Shown piece by piece: positions 25,491-34,648 of a stretch of 64,000 bases of DNA. This DNA is from Phycisphaerales bacterium. Its GTDB lineage: Bacteria; Planctomycetota; Phycisphaerae; Phycisphaerales; UBA1924. The stretch lies in NCBI GenBank assembly GCA_029260395.1, contig JAJDDJ010000017.1:52134-116133 (forward strand), written 5' to 3'. The notes under the pieces were generated by a model. That model searched no databases, was not told the DNA's origin, and worked only from the letters and a program-made list of their open reading frames with translations. How positions within the stretch are numbered: the stretch's first letter is position 1; each line of letters begins with the position of its first letter. A program made the translations under genes and the position numbers.

Positions 25491-26002
25491 TCCCATCGCT
25501 CAAGTGTCTCCCGTGCCTGCTCGCCGCCGCAGCACCGGTGCTCATCGTGACGCTCATCCCGGCCGTCCGCGAGAACCGAGGACCAGCGACCGCCTCGGCC
25601 TTGCCCCCCGCGCTGCCGCCCGAGCAAGGTGCAACGCCCTTCGTGATGCCCGAGTTGACCGCCGAGCAAGTGGTCGCGAGGAAGTATCTGGCAACCGCAA
25701 AAGTGCCCACAGCTGTGCTCACCCCCTTCCTTCGCCCCGAGCGCCAAGCCGAGGTAGTCATCGAATCCACGGACACCGTGCAGGCTGACGAAAGGCCGCA
25801 GGCTTCGCTCAGCTCGATCATGTCCGGCAGCCGGCCCATCGCCATCATCAACGGCAAGGCCATGACCATCGGCGACTCCCTGGCTCTGGACTGGATAATC
25901 GTGGACATCGATGCTGGCGACGGGAGCGTCAAATTCGAGCACCGGTTCGACACCGATCGCCACTTCACTACCCGGCTCCAGCGTGACCTTCCCGGCGGCT
26001 GA
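25487..26002 (+). CDS. GspC/PilP-like periplasmic protein
   Basis: A 171-residue protein with an N-terminal membrane segment (CLLAAAAPVLIVTLIPAV), a Pro-rich linker and a C-terminal small domain (RPIAIINGKAMTIGDSLALD) resembling the HR domain of GspC or PilP, which contacts the secretin. It is the last gene of the operon. The -35 of the tRNA-Val promoter overlaps its stop codon. The call rests mainly on position and architecture. Confidence 0.6.
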   Translation: MIPSLKCLPCLLAAAAPVLIVTLIPAVRENRGPATASALPPALPPEQGATPFVMPELTAEQVVARKYLATAKVPTAVLTPFLRPERQAEVVIESTDTVQADERPQASLSSIMSGSRPIAIINGKAMTIGDSLALDWIIVDIDAGDGSVKFEHRFDTDRHFTTRLQRDLPGG

Positions 26003-26028
26003 CCCGAAGGCCTGTCCAGCGGTATAAT
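25999..26028 (+). promoter_or_regulatory. Sigma-70-type promoter of tRNA-Val
   Basis: A perfect -10 TATAAT at 26023-26028 lies 9 bp before the tRNA. A -35-like CTGACC at 25999-26004 is spaced by 18 bp and overlaps the stop of the preceding gene. A GC-rich discriminator (GCTCGGTCC) follows the -10, as is usual for stable-RNA promoters. Confidence 0.75.
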
Positions 26029-26037
26029 GCTCGGTCC

Positions 26038-26111
26038 GGGCGTATAGCTCAGTTGGCTAGAGCGCTCCCGTCACATGGGAGAGGTCACAGGTTCGAGTCC
26101 TGTTACGCCTA
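26038..26111 (+). tRNA. tRNA-Val (CAC)
   Basis: Starts GGGCGTATAGCTCAG. The anticodon stem CTCCC/GGGAG encloses the loop GTCACAT, giving anticodon CAC. The T arm is CACAGGTTCGAGTCCTGT, and the acceptor ends TACGCCT plus discriminator A. G1 faces T72, so the outermost acceptor pair is a G-U wobble. No CCA is encoded. Confidence 0.95.
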
Positions 26112-26228
26112 TTGCCGCGTTCCGAAGTCGAGGTCTGGGCTGAACTCCACGCACTTGGAGATTGGCAGAGGCCAGGAGACGGGTAGCGGACTGGCTGAGC
26201 CCGCTCTAATCGACAGATGCGAACAGGG

Positions 26229-27131
26229 CTACCCCACCACCCGCTCGCCTTCGCGTTCGGTCATCGCGCGGAAGCACGCCCCGATCCGCTCAGTCATCGG
26301 ACCTCGCTGTCCCCGACCGATCAGTCGGCCATCGATTGTCGTCACCGCAGCGATCTCTCCCATCGTCCCGGTGCAGAACACCTCGTCCGGGGTGTACGCC
26401 TCGGCGAGCGTGATGTCTCGCACCTCGCATCGGATCGACTCCTGTTCGCAAATCTCGAGTACAACCGCCCGCGTGATGCCCTCGGGGCACGCCGCGGTCG
26501 TCGGGGTTGCCACACGACCATCCCGAACGAAGAACAGGTGCGTGGCGTTCGTCTCAGCGACAAAGCCTCGCGTGTCGAGCATGAGCGCATCGTCCGCGCC
26601 CGCTGCGTTGGCTTCGAGCTTGGCCAGGATGGACGTGAGCTGGTTGCACGAGTGGATCGTCTGGTCGAGAACGTCCGAAGGCGGCCTGCGATGAGTTGAT
26701 GTCTTGAGCGCGATCCCGGCCTTGTCGTACACCGGCTCCTTGTGCTCGGCTAGCACGATCAGCGTGTGCCCCTGCGTGTTGATGCGTGGGTCCAGACCCG
26801 AGGTGTACTTCACGCCCCGCGTTAGCGTCAACCGAATGTGGACGCCGTCTTGCATGCCGTTGGCCTCGAGCGTGCGTCTCAGTTCTTCGATGATCTCTGG
26901 GTCGTCTGGGATGCTCGCGTACGCCAGCGCCTTGGCCGACCGCCGAAGCCTGTTTAGGTGCTCACGCAAGCGGAAGATTCTTCCGTCGTACAGGCGGAGC
27001 CCTTCCCACACGGCATCGCCATTCTGCACCGAGGAATCGAACGGGCTCACCCCGGCCTTGTCACGATGCACGAGCTCGCCATTGATATTGACGATCAGGT
27101 CCTTGTTTCTTGGAACACTCTTCTGGAGCAC
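26229..27131 (-). CDS. Class IV aminotransferase (branched-chain type) with His at the PLP-lysine position
   Basis: A 300-residue fold-type IV PLP protein of the IlvE/D-amino-acid aminotransferase group. It has GVSPFDSSVQNGDAVWEGLR at the start, IRLTLTRG, ALMLDTRGFVAETNATHLFF (with the conserved Glu) and TPTTAACPEGITRAVVLEI (phosphate-binding side). In the family the Schiff-base Lys lies in a segment like DPRIKSLNYL; here the same columns read DQTIHSCNQL, with His160 (codon CAC) at the Lys place. It may be a distinct subfamily using another Lys, or non-catalytic. It sits 3 bp downstream of a sulfotransferase-like gene, a pairing also known in other genomes. Confidence 0.85.
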   Translation of the reverse strand: MLQKSVPRNKDLIVNINGELVHRDKAGVSPFDSSVQNGDAVWEGLRLYDGRIFRLREHLNRLRRSAKALAYASIPDDPEIIEELRRTLEANGMQDGVHIRLTLTRGVKYTSGLDPRINTQGHTLIVLAEHKEPVYDKAGIALKTSTHRRPPSDVLDQTIHSCNQLTSILAKLEANAAGADDALMLDTRGFVAETNATHLFFVRDGRVATPTTAACPEGITRAVVLEICEQESIRCEVRDITLAEAYTPDEVFCTGTMGEIAAVTTIDGRLIGRGQRGPMTERIGACFRAMTEREGERVVG

Positions 27132-27134
27132 GGC

Positions 27135-27878
27135 TCAGCTCTCCTGGGGCGCAAGCACCATCCGCATGTCGTACAACTGCCGGTACAGCGCATGGCACTC
27201 GCGTAGCAGGCCCGTGTGCCGCGCGGGAACCGGCTCGTGTTTGGGAACGTAAGGCGAGAAGCCGGTCGACCGCTCGACGCTCGCGTACCAGTGCTTGGCC
27301 CAAACACCGTCGGTCTCGCGCGGCCCGGCGGGCCACTGCAGCATGGCGTCCAAGAACTCGACGCCTAGTCGTGCGCACAAGGCACGCAGCATGCCCTCGG
27401 GGTCCTCAAGCGTCTCGCGTGCATCAAGTATCGGCGGGGCCACACCGTTCCTGTCGGCCTCCCGCTCGACCAGCCGAACCTGCTGGGGCAGCCCCGTCGC
27501 ATCGAGTTCAGGGTTCGGCAGCACCCTCAGCAGCGAGGCCAGCATCTCGGCCGGCTCGCGAAGCAGGAACGCGTTGGTCAGCTTCGCGACCCACCGCGTA
27601 TCCATGCCGGCGAGCAGGTGGTGGGCCATGTGCTTCTGATAGAAAATCGCCCTCGGCGGCTGCGGCTCGCCCGTGAGAACGTCCACGAGCGAACTTAGGT
27701 CTGTCTCGCATTGTTCGATGATCTCCGCTGCACCCGGATGGTCCAGCCCCGTCTGCTGAAGGTAGTGCGCATAGAGCGGCTCATCGCACACGGCCGTATC
27801 GGGCCGAGCACCCCATGAGCGCATCATGGCCGTCGATATGTTCCGCGGCCCTGACCACATTGCGATGCACTTAGCCAT
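27135..27878 (-). CDS. Sulfotransferase-like protein
   Basis: A 247-residue P-loop protein. The N-terminal CIAMWSGPRNISTAMMRSW is a PAPS-binding 5'-phosphosulfate loop (SxPRxxST type), and VAKLTNAFLLREPAEMLASL is the 3'-phosphate segment (R-E-P). The short length and these motifs fit the small sulfotransferase family often found beside or fused to branched-chain aminotransferase-like proteins. The substrate is unknown. It is separated by 3 bp from the downstream aminotransferase gene, so they form one transcript. Confidence 0.8.
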   Translation of the reverse strand: MAKCIAMWSGPRNISTAMMRSWGARPDTAVCDEPLYAHYLQQTGLDHPGAAEIIEQCETDLSSLVDVLTGEPQPPRAIFYQKHMAHHLLAGMDTRWVAKLTNAFLLREPAEMLASLLRVLPNPELDATGLPQQVRLVEREADRNGVAPPILDARETLEDPEGMLRALCARLGVEFLDAMLQWPAGPRETDGVWAKHWYASVERSTGFSPYVPKHEPVPARHTGLLRECHALYRQLYDMRMVLAPQES

Positions 27879-27907
27879 GCGTCACGCAGCATACCAGCCA
27901 ATCGCTC

Positions 27908-30280
27908 TCAGCCCACCTCGACCGACACATCCAGTTCCACCGTTACCGGCAATCGGCATGACGACTCATCACAAGCCTGAAACCGGACGCCCAACAGTTC
28001 CCGGCCGCTTGGCTGCTCACCAGCTGCCTCGGGATCGAGCTCTACCACCACAAGTACACGCACAGCACCCGTGTACACCTGTATCCCGTCTTCCCCCCAC
28101 CGCTCTCCATCGGGGTAGTCCGCGAATACCCGCAGGCCCCGACCCTCAAGCAGGAACGCATGCATCGGCACAAGCGAAGCAGCAAGCTCGCTGCCGCCCG
28201 GATCGCCCGCGACCACATGGAACCCCGGTGCGATCCGTAACTCAAGCCACAACTCGGCTGGCGCTCCGGGGCCTACTTTGATCGAGTCCCGATCTGCGTA
28301 TACCTCGACCGGCGTGAAGTCATCATCGCCATCGGCCAGCGGCTTCGACGGCTCGGCGGCGGTGGAGGCAGGCCCGAACGCTGCTAAGCTCTCGCGCATC
28401 GCCTCGTCGTCGAACATCCGTAGCAGCGCGCGGGTCGCGTTGAGCATGCCCGCAGCCTTGTCCGCTAGCTGACCGCTCAGTGACCCGATCGTGCGCACCG
28501 CGCGGTCCGCCCATTCGCGCTCGCCAGTGAGCTGGCGAAGGTCTATCAACGTGTGAACCATCGCCGAGATGCCCGTTGGCGTGGCACCGTCGTAGGTCGT
28601 CCTCGGTCGCACAAACAAATCGTCATCGTCCGCCGCATCAAAGTACCCACCGTCCGGAGCGCTGAGCCTCGCATCCGCCTGCTCGATGAGCTGGCGAGCC
28701 TCAGCCAACAAGTCCTCACAAGGCAAGCCCATCGCGCGGCCGGCTCTCACCGTCGCCGTGAGCCCGCCCGCCAACATGGCATAGTCTTCGAGAAAGGCTG
28801 CGGTGTGCGCACGATCGCCACGCGAGACGCGTAGCAACTGACCCTTCTCATCGATGAGCCTTGTGCGGGCCGCGACGCACGCACGTATGGCACGTTCGAG
28901 CAGCGATACATCTCCTAGTGCCACCGCTGCCTCCGCGAGCCCGGAGATCATCAAACCGTTCCAAGAGGCGAGCACCTTGTCGTCGAGCTTGGCCTGCGGT
29001 CGCTTGGACCGGGCCGCGAGCAGCCGATCATTGATCGTGTTGATTCGTGCAACGAATTCTTCTCGCTCCATCCCTGCCCGTGCTGCGAGTCCGCTTGGCA
29101 TCGCATCCAGCCGGAGCACGTTTACCGGCTCTGAATCAGGATGGTGAGGGTCGCGGAAGTTCGGCCCGTCGTCCAAGCCGTACAGATCCATCGCCTCGGA
29201 AGCCCCATCGCCTAGCACCGTGCGTACTTGGTCTGGGGTCCATACGTAGTTCTGTCCCTCGCACCCGTCGACTTCGGCGTCCTGCGCGGAGAAGAACGCA
29301 CCGTCCTCAGCGGTCATCTCTCGATCGACGTAGCTTACGATCCGCCGAGCGATGCGCTCGTAGTCGAGCGAACCATAGATACTCGCAGCGCACGCGTATG
29401 AGCAGAGCAGCTGCGCGTTGTCGTACAGCATTTTCTCGAAATGCGGCACATGCCAGTGCTTGTCGACCGCGTAGCGGTGGAACCCGCCGCCGACCTGGTC
29501 GAACAGCCCGCCGCACGCCATCGCGTCGAGCGTCTTGCGGATGGCTGCGTCCATCGCGGTGCGTGCATCCTCATTGAACACCCGCTCGCGGAGGTCGAGG
29601 AGGAAAGCCAGATTTACGGGCTGAGGGAACTTGGGGGCTCCGCCGAACCCGCCGTCGGCCGCATCGAAGGCGGAGAGCTGCGCCTGGGCCGCCCGCTCAA
29701 CGAGTGTTGGCGTCAGGGCCCGCGCATCGTGCTTGGATGACAGTTCCTGTTCGACCGCGTGGGCGATCGCCTCGGCGCTCTCCAGCACCCGCTCTCGCTG
29801 CTCGCGCCACGAGTTCGCGATCCCCTCGGCCAGCTGCACAAGTGTCGGGTGCGTGCCCGTGCGCTCGCTGGGCCGGGCCGGGAAGTACGTGCCGCAGAAG
29901 AACGGCCTGAGCCGATCGGGTTCGATGAACACCGTCATGGGCCACCCGCCGTGGCCGGTTGAAACGAGCGTCGCCGCCATGTACAGGTCGTCGAGGTCCG
30001 GTCGCTCCTCGCGGTCCACCTTGATGCACACGAACCGCTCATTCAGGATGCTTGCGATCTCGGCGTCTTCGAAGCTCTCGCGCGCCATGACATGGCACCA
30101 GTAGCACGTGCTGTACCCAACGGAGAGGAAGATCGGGACGTCCCGCCTGCGTGCTTCGCTGAGCGCCGCCTCGCCCCAAGGCCGCCAGTCGACAGGGTTG
30201 TGCGCATGATCGAGCAGGTAGGGACTGGTCGAGCCCGCCAGTCTGTTCGAGGGCGCAGCATGGCCGTCGCGAGCGCTCAT
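27908..30280 (-). CDS. YyaL/SSP411-type thioredoxin-domain protein (DUF255)
   Basis: A 790-residue protein. The N-terminal thioredoxin-like domain opens [20 protein letters not shown] and carries STCYWCHVM (Cys59 and Cys62). It continues with an alpha/alpha toroid like N-acylglucosamine epimerases: [47 protein letters not shown] and [23 protein letters not shown] 30280 overlaps the upstream stop as ATGA; an upstream ATG at 30301 is less likely. A C-terminal beta-rich region ([20 protein letters not shown]) resembles the DsbD N-terminal-type fold. The biochemical role of the family is not established. Confidence 0.92.
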   Translation of the reverse strand: MSARDGHAAPSNRLAGSTSPYLLDHAHNPVDWRPWGEAALSEARRRDVPIFLSVGYSTCYWCHVMARESFEDAEIASILNERFVCIKVDREERPDLDDLYMAATLVSTGHGGWPMTVFIEPDRLRPFFCGTYFPARPSERTGTHPTLVQLAEGIANSWREQRERVLESAEAIAHAVEQELSSKHDARALTPTLVERAAQAQLSAFDAADGGFGGAPKFPQPVNLAFLLDLRERVFNEDARTAMDAAIRKTLDAMACGGLFDQVGGGFHRYAVDKHWHVPHFEKMLYDNAQLLCSYACAASIYGSLDYERIARRIVSYVDREMTAEDGAFFSAQDAEVDGCEGQNYVWTPDQVRTVLGDGASEAMDLYGLDDGPNFRDPHHPDSEPVNVLRLDAMPSGLAARAGMEREEFVARINTINDRLLAARSKRPQAKLDDKVLASWNGLMISGLAEAAVALGDVSLLERAIRACVAARTRLIDEKGQLLRVSRGDRAHTAAFLEDYAMLAGGLTATVRAGRAMGLPCEDLLAEARQLIEQADARLSAPDGGYFDAADDDDLFVRPRTTYDGATPTGISAMVHTLIDLRQLTGEREWADRAVRTIGSLSGQLADKAAGMLNATRALLRMFDDEAMRESLAAFGPASTAAEPSKPLADGDDDFTPVEVYADRDSIKVGPGAPAELWLELRIAPGFHVVAGDPGGSELAASLVPMHAFLLEGRGLRVFADYPDGERWGEDGIQVYTGAVRVLVVVELDPEAAGEQPSGRELLGVRFQACDESSCRLPVTVELDVSVEVG

Positions 30281-31248
30281 CGCCGCCCCACCACTCTGCA
30301 CACGAGGCTGAACACTCGGAGCCCCTCAAGTGGGTCGTGGATGGCAGGTAGCACACTTGTCGATGCTTGTGTTGGTGCGCTGACAGCACGCGGGTGCGAC
30401 ACCGCTCGTAGCGCCGCCACGCTCGATCGCAACACCGCGTCCATCGGCAGGCTCACGCCTTCGATCGAGAGCATGCCCTCGATGACATGCAACCCGTCCT
30501 CGTCATCGCATGGCTCGGTGAGCTGGGCCCGGTGATCGTTGAAGCACGCCGCCCATTGGCTGCTGAGCGCACGCCAGCCTGACGAGGCCTCGGCAGGCTC
30601 TCCGGCTGCAACTGCGCGAGATGCATCATCGAGAGCTAAAGCGAGCATCTGGCGAGGCTCCTTCAGCCCTGTGCGCAGCCTGGCAATTCGACCGGCTGAG
30701 GCCTGCAGCAACACGGGGATCGCTAGGGCAAACAGCTTGTCGGTCATTCGGCTCTCGGCCCGCTGGGCCACGCTGGCCGCTGCCGAACGCATGACGTACC
30801 CGTTGCGCAGCACCGCGAAACGATCGAGCCCCGCTGCCACTGGCACGCTGACAGCGGGATCAGGCCCGCCGCGAAGCACATCTCGCGCGACGTTTCGCAT
30901 CACCCGGTCCTCATCGAGGGCTCTGGCGGGCATGAGCGGTCGTAAGGCCGCGAACCGATCATCGGCGCGGATCTGTTCACTCACACGGCGTATCTGGGCG
31001 TCGGGGCTTGCCTCCGAATCGCCCATGCTGAGCAGCCCGGCCTCCCACAGCGGCATCGACCACTGCCACGACTCGATCATGTCGAGGTACGCGGGCTCAT
31101 CGCGCGCCGCACGCTCTGCTTCATCACGATCTGTGCGCTCGGCCAGCGTCGGCAGAAACGTCACGACCTCGTCGGCGATGGACAGCGCCGCCATCGCGGG
31201 CGGCTCGCGCGTCGTCAGGTGGTACGGGCTGAGCACCGCCAGGCTCAT
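30277..31248 (-). CDS. Hypothetical helical protein
   Basis: A 323-residue soluble protein I do not recognise. It is mostly helical and rich in Ala, Arg and Asp, with no Cys cluster, P-loop or signal peptide. Recognisable stretches such as [20 protein letters not shown] and [20 protein letters not shown] do not match a family known to me. It is coupled by ATGA overlaps to the hydrolase gene upstream and the YyaL gene downstream, so it should act with them. Confidence 0.7.
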   Translation of the reverse strand: MSLAVLSPYHLTTREPPAMAALSIADEVVTFLPTLAERTDRDEAERAARDEPAYLDMIESWQWSMPLWEAGLLSMGDSEASPDAQIRRVSEQIRADDRFAALRPLMPARALDEDRVMRNVARDVLRGGPDPAVSVPVAAGLDRFAVLRNGYVMRSAAASVAQRAESRMTDKLFALAIPVLLQASAGRIARLRTGLKEPRQMLALALDDASRAVAAGEPAEASSGWRALSSQWAACFNDHRAQLTEPCDDEDGLHVIEGMLSIEGVSLPMDAVLRSSVAALRAVSHPRAVSAPTQASTSVLPAIHDPLEGLRVFSLVCRVVGRR

Positions 31249-32447
31249 GGCGCTCCCTCCAGGCGTTTTGCACGGTCCGCAGCTGCGTCGATCCAGTCAA
31301 CTACGTCGCCGGCCCGCACAGGCAGGTACCCGAGGAACAGCAGCTCGTGGCCCACGCTCGCCGTCCACTGCTCGGGCTCACCGAGCCGCTGCCAGAGAAT
31401 GCGGCCAAGGCGAGCGGGCACCGCCCTGTCCTTGCTGCCTTGTACCATCAGCAGCTTGACACCCTCCACGCGCGGTGCTGCGTGGTACGGTTCGAGCGTA
31501 TCGATCTCTCGATACGCCAAGACGGTCTCGGCAAGCTTCCCGGCATCGATCTGCCCGCCCAACCAGTCGAGCTGAAGCCCGCCGAGGAAGCTCGCATACG
31601 CGCTGGTCTGGCTCATGGTCAGCACGTCGGCGCCTGCGCCGATGAGCACCGCTGCGTCGAAAACGGGTTTGCCATCGAGCGTTTTGATCTCCGCCAGGAC
31701 CGCCGGTGAAGGGAGCGTGCCGCCGCTCATCGCAAGCAGCACACGCGGGCCCGGCTTGTCTGCAACCGCGCCGAGTGCGTCTCGGACACTCCGCACCACC
31801 GTGATCATTCGGCACTGGACGTGCAACGCGAATTCATCGGCGATCGCTGCGGGCTGGCGGCCCACCGTGCGCACAAGGTAGTCCTCGGTGTATCCCGACG
31901 GGTGCGCGAGCATGCGCATCACGCCCCAGCCCCGGCCGCGCAAGCCGATGATGAGCATCTCGATCGGAGGCTCGGGCGTGCCGAGCATGCCGGGCAGCAG
32001 CACCACCACGCCTCGCTGCGCGAGCTCATCGGCCGGCGCGTAGTACGACCACCACGTGCGGTCGATCCTCGCGCGGCCGCCATGCACGAACCACTGCGAC
32101 TCGCGCCATGCTTGCGTGGGCTCGGTGCGAAGCGTCCAGGCGCGGTACCCAGGCGGGCCTTCGAGAATGAGACCGCTGCCGGGGCCCTCCCAGAGCAGTT
32201 CGAGCGCCTCGTCGGGTCGGTCGCGGTGGATGCGCTGGGCGAGCGCCTCGTCAACGGCTCTGCCTCGCGCGGATCGGCTGCCGACGGTGGTGAAGAACCA
32301 ACCGTCGTAGCGCAGCTCGACGGGCTCCATCACGGAGCCCAGAACGTACGGCTCAACGGGTTCGGGCATGAACGCCCGCTGCGCGCTGGCTGGGAGCACC
32401 CCGAAGCACACCAGCACGCATGCAATCAAGCTCGCGAAGCGGTCCAT
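31245..32447 (-). CDS. Exported alpha/beta-hydrolase-like protein
   Basis: A 400-residue protein with signal peptide MDRFASLIACVLVCFGVLP followed by ASAQ. The core has an oxyanion-type strand RGVVVLLPGMLGTPEPP, a candidate nucleophile Ser in LLAMSGGTLPSPA (SGG, not a full GxSxG), an acid in VQGSKDRAVPARL and a His in SVGHELLFLGYLP. This order fits an alpha/beta-hydrolase, but the altered nucleophile elbow leaves activity uncertain. ATG 32447 shares its A with the galE stop (TGATG). Confidence 0.7.
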   Translation of the reverse strand: MDRFASLIACVLVCFGVLPASAQRAFMPEPVEPYVLGSVMEPVELRYDGWFFTTVGSRSARGRAVDEALAQRIHRDRPDEALELLWEGPGSGLILEGPPGYRAWTLRTEPTQAWRESQWFVHGGRARIDRTWWSYYAPADELAQRGVVVLLPGMLGTPEPPIEMLIIGLRGRGWGVMRMLAHPSGYTEDYLVRTVGRQPAAIADEFALHVQCRMITVVRSVRDALGAVADKPGPRVLLAMSGGTLPSPAVLAEIKTLDGKPVFDAAVLIGAGADVLTMSQTSAYASFLGGLQLDWLGGQIDAGKLAETVLAYREIDTLEPYHAAPRVEGVKLLMVQGSKDRAVPARLGRILWQRLGEPEQWTASVGHELLFLGYLPVRAGDVVDWIDAAADRAKRLEGAP

Positions 32448-33475
32448 CACTTGCTCCCGACGTATCCCCGCGGGTGCTTCTGGAACCACGCCCAAGCGCT
32501 TGCGACACTCTGATCAACATCGGTGATCGAGGCGGACCAGCCGAGCTCGTCGCGGATCCGCGCGGGGTTGGCGAAGAGCTGGGCCGGGTCGCCCTCGCGC
32601 CGCTGACCCTCAAGCACCTTGAGCTTCTGGCCGGTGACGCGCTGCACGCTGTCGATGATCTGCCGAACGCTGAGTCCCTCGCCTGTGCCGAGGTTGTACT
32701 TACGCCGGTCGCCCGGCACGAGGCATCGCATGACCTTGACGTGCGCATCGACAAGGTCCTCTACATGGATGTAGTCACGGACGCAGGTGCCGTCGGGCGT
32801 GGCGTAGTCCGTGCCGAAGATCGTCACGTGCTCGCGCTGGCCGAGGCAGCACTGCAGCACAACGGGGATCAGGTGCGTCTCGGGGTCGTGGTCCTCGCCG
32901 AGGATGCCGTCGGCGTCGGCACCCGCAACGTTGAAGTACCGCAGAGCCGCGAACGAGAATGCCTTGCCCGCCCGCTGGGATGCGGTGGTGACATCATCGA
33001 GCAGGTGCTCAACGTGCAGCTTGCTCACGCCGTAGGGATTGATCGGCTTCTGTGGCTCATCTTCAGAAATGGGTACGACCTTCGGCTCGCCGTAGGTCGC
33101 GCACGTGGAACTGAAGACGAACCGCTGCACGTCCGCTTGGAGGCAGGCATCGACCAACTCGACGACTTCGGACATGTTATTGCGGTGGTACAGCACCGGC
33201 TCATCGACGGACTCGCCTACCAACGCAAACGCCGCGAAGTGCATGACAGAATCGACGCTGTGCTTGCGGAGAGTGGCGAGCACCGCGTCGCGGTTGCCCA
33301 CATCGCCTCGGACAAAGTGGCAGCGGTCGGGCGCTAGCGCGACGAGCTTGTCGACCGCAGCCTTGTGCCCGCGCGAGAGGTTGTCGAGGACGACGACTTC
33401 TTGGCCGTCGGCGAGAAGCCGTTTGACCGCGTGCGACCCGATGTACCCCGCTCCGCCCGTGACCATTACCGCCAT
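32447..33475 (-). CDS. galE: UDP-glucose 4-epimerase
   Basis: Interconverts UDP-glucose and UDP-galactose for cell-surface sugars; 342 residues. The NAD-binding MVTGGAGYIGSHAVKRLL, the Ser/Thr of RFVFSSTCATYG, the catalytic YxxxK in NPYGVSKLHVEH, and GTDYATPDGTCVRDYIHVED are all in place. It heads a four-gene minus-strand operon (galE, hydrolase, unknown, YyaL). The promoter must lie in the 138-bp gap shared with the divergent PopT-type gene. Confidence 0.95.
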   Translation of the reverse strand: MAVMVTGGAGYIGSHAVKRLLADGQEVVVLDNLSRGHKAAVDKLVALAPDRCHFVRGDVGNRDAVLATLRKHSVDSVMHFAAFALVGESVDEPVLYHRNNMSEVVELVDACLQADVQRFVFSSTCATYGEPKVVPISEDEPQKPINPYGVSKLHVEHLLDDVTTASQRAGKAFSFAALRYFNVAGADADGILGEDHDPETHLIPVVLQCCLGQREHVTIFGTDYATPDGTCVRDYIHVEDLVDAHVKVMRCLVPGDRRKYNLGTGEGLSVRQIIDSVQRVTGQKLKVLEGQRREGDPAQLFANPARIRDELGWSASITDVDQSVASAWAWFQKHPRGYVGSK

Positions 33476-33613
33476 GCGTGCTTCCTTTCGGTGCTTCGCC
33501 GATCGGTGCCGGCTGGTGGGGCATCATACCCGCCGAAGCCACGAAGGCTCCCTCTCGCGGGCACGGCTCGCTACCATCGGACCGCCGATCTTGATCAGCC
33601 GAGCAGCCACTCT

Positions 33614-34648
33614 ATGACCACCGATTCTCCTCATTCCAAGACCGACATCCAGCCCATCGCGGGCCGTGTCCCGATCGTTCGCGCGTTCCTTGGCGGCATG
33701 CTGATGGGCCTCGCCAATCTTGTGCCGGGCGTGAGCGGCGGGACCATGCTCGTGGCCGCGGGCATCTATGACCGGTTCATCCAGGCAATCGCATCTGTCA
33801 CGCGAATGCGTCTCACCAAGGACGCGGTGCAGCTGCTTGCGGTCATCGTGCTCGGAGCGGGGCTGGCCATCGGCGGCGGGGCCAATGGGGTCTCACTCGC
33901 TCTCGCGGAGGCCCGTTGGCAGACGTACTGCGTGTTCATCGGGCTGACCCTCGGCGGGGTCCCTGCGATGCTCGCGTTCTGCAAGCCCTTCTGCCGGAGT
34001 ACTTGGCTGGGCGCCCTCGTCGGCGTGCTTGTGATGGCGGCACTCGTGTATTTGCAGGGCCAATCGCATGGCGGCGGTTCGGGCGGATCGGGTTGGCTGC
34101 TGCTCGTGATGGGCGGCGCTGCGGGTGCGGGGGCGATGATCCTGCCGGGCGTCTCGGGCGCGTACCTACTGCTGTTGCTCGGCCAGTACCGAACCATCGT
34201 GGATTCGATCCGCGAGACCGTGTCGGCCGCTTCGTCAGGTAACTTTGCGGGTGTCGTCGCGCAGCTGCATGTGCTTGTTCCGGTAGGTGTGGGCGTGCTC
34301 ATCGGGATCGTGGGCGTCTCGAACCTGCTTCGGTTGGCGCTGCAGCGTGCGCGCAACTTCACGATGGGGATCCTGCTGGGATTACTCGTCGCGGCTCCCG
34401 CTGGCCTATGGCCTTACAAACACGCTCAGCGTCCTGGCCTCGGCGAGTTGTTCGAGGGTGCGGTGGTCACCGAGCAGACTCTCGCGGAGGTCCAAGACCC
34501 ATCGCACGCGAAGGACTGGCCCGAACAGTTGTTCACGCCGACGCCCGTGCAGGTAGGCCTGAGCGTGCTCTTCATCGCAGCGGGCGCGGCGGTCACGCTG
34601 GGCGTGTCGATTATGGGAAACCGGTTGGACACTCGCAAAATCGACTAA
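33614..34648 (+). CDS. DUF368/PopT-type polyprenyl-phosphate translocase
   Basis: A 344-residue polytopic membrane protein. The N-terminal FLGGMLMGLANLVPGVSGGT is the DUF368 signature, and a second related hairpin, GAGAMILPGVSGAYLLLLLG, gives the internal pseudo-repeat. The family includes PopT, which returns undecaprenyl phosphate across the cytoplasmic membrane for reuse in envelope synthesis, so it fits beside galE. ATG 33614 is used; the longer frame runs antisense through galE. Its TAA interlocks with the lgt stop. Confidence 0.9.
   Translation: MTTDSPHSKTDIQPIAGRVPIVRAFLGGMLMGLANLVPGVSGGTMLVAAGIYDRFIQAIASVTRMRLTKDAVQLLAVIVLGAGLAIGGGANGVSLALAEARWQTYCVFIGLTLGGVPAMLAFCKPFCRSTWLGALVGVLVMAALVYLQGQSHGGGSGGSGWLLLVMGGAAGAGAMILPGVSGAYLLLLLGQYRTIVDSIRETVSAASSGNFAGVVAQLHVLVPVGVGVLIGIVGVSNLLRLALQRARNFTMGILLGLLVAAPAGLWPYKHAQRPGLGELFEGAVVTEQTLAEVQDPSHAKDWPEQLFTPTPVQVGLSVLFIAAGAAVTLGVSIMGNRLDTRKID

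Noticed and set aside
26053..26694. Plus-strand frame of 213 codons beginning inside tRNA-Val
   Set aside because: Its N-terminus is translated tRNA sequence and the rest is antisense to the aminotransferase gene.
33548..33573. Third, diverged copy of the 21-bp repeat between galE and the PopT-type gene
   Set aside because: It shares only CTCCCTC and GGCTCG with different spacing, and lies between divergent rather than convergent genes. The similarity is too weak.
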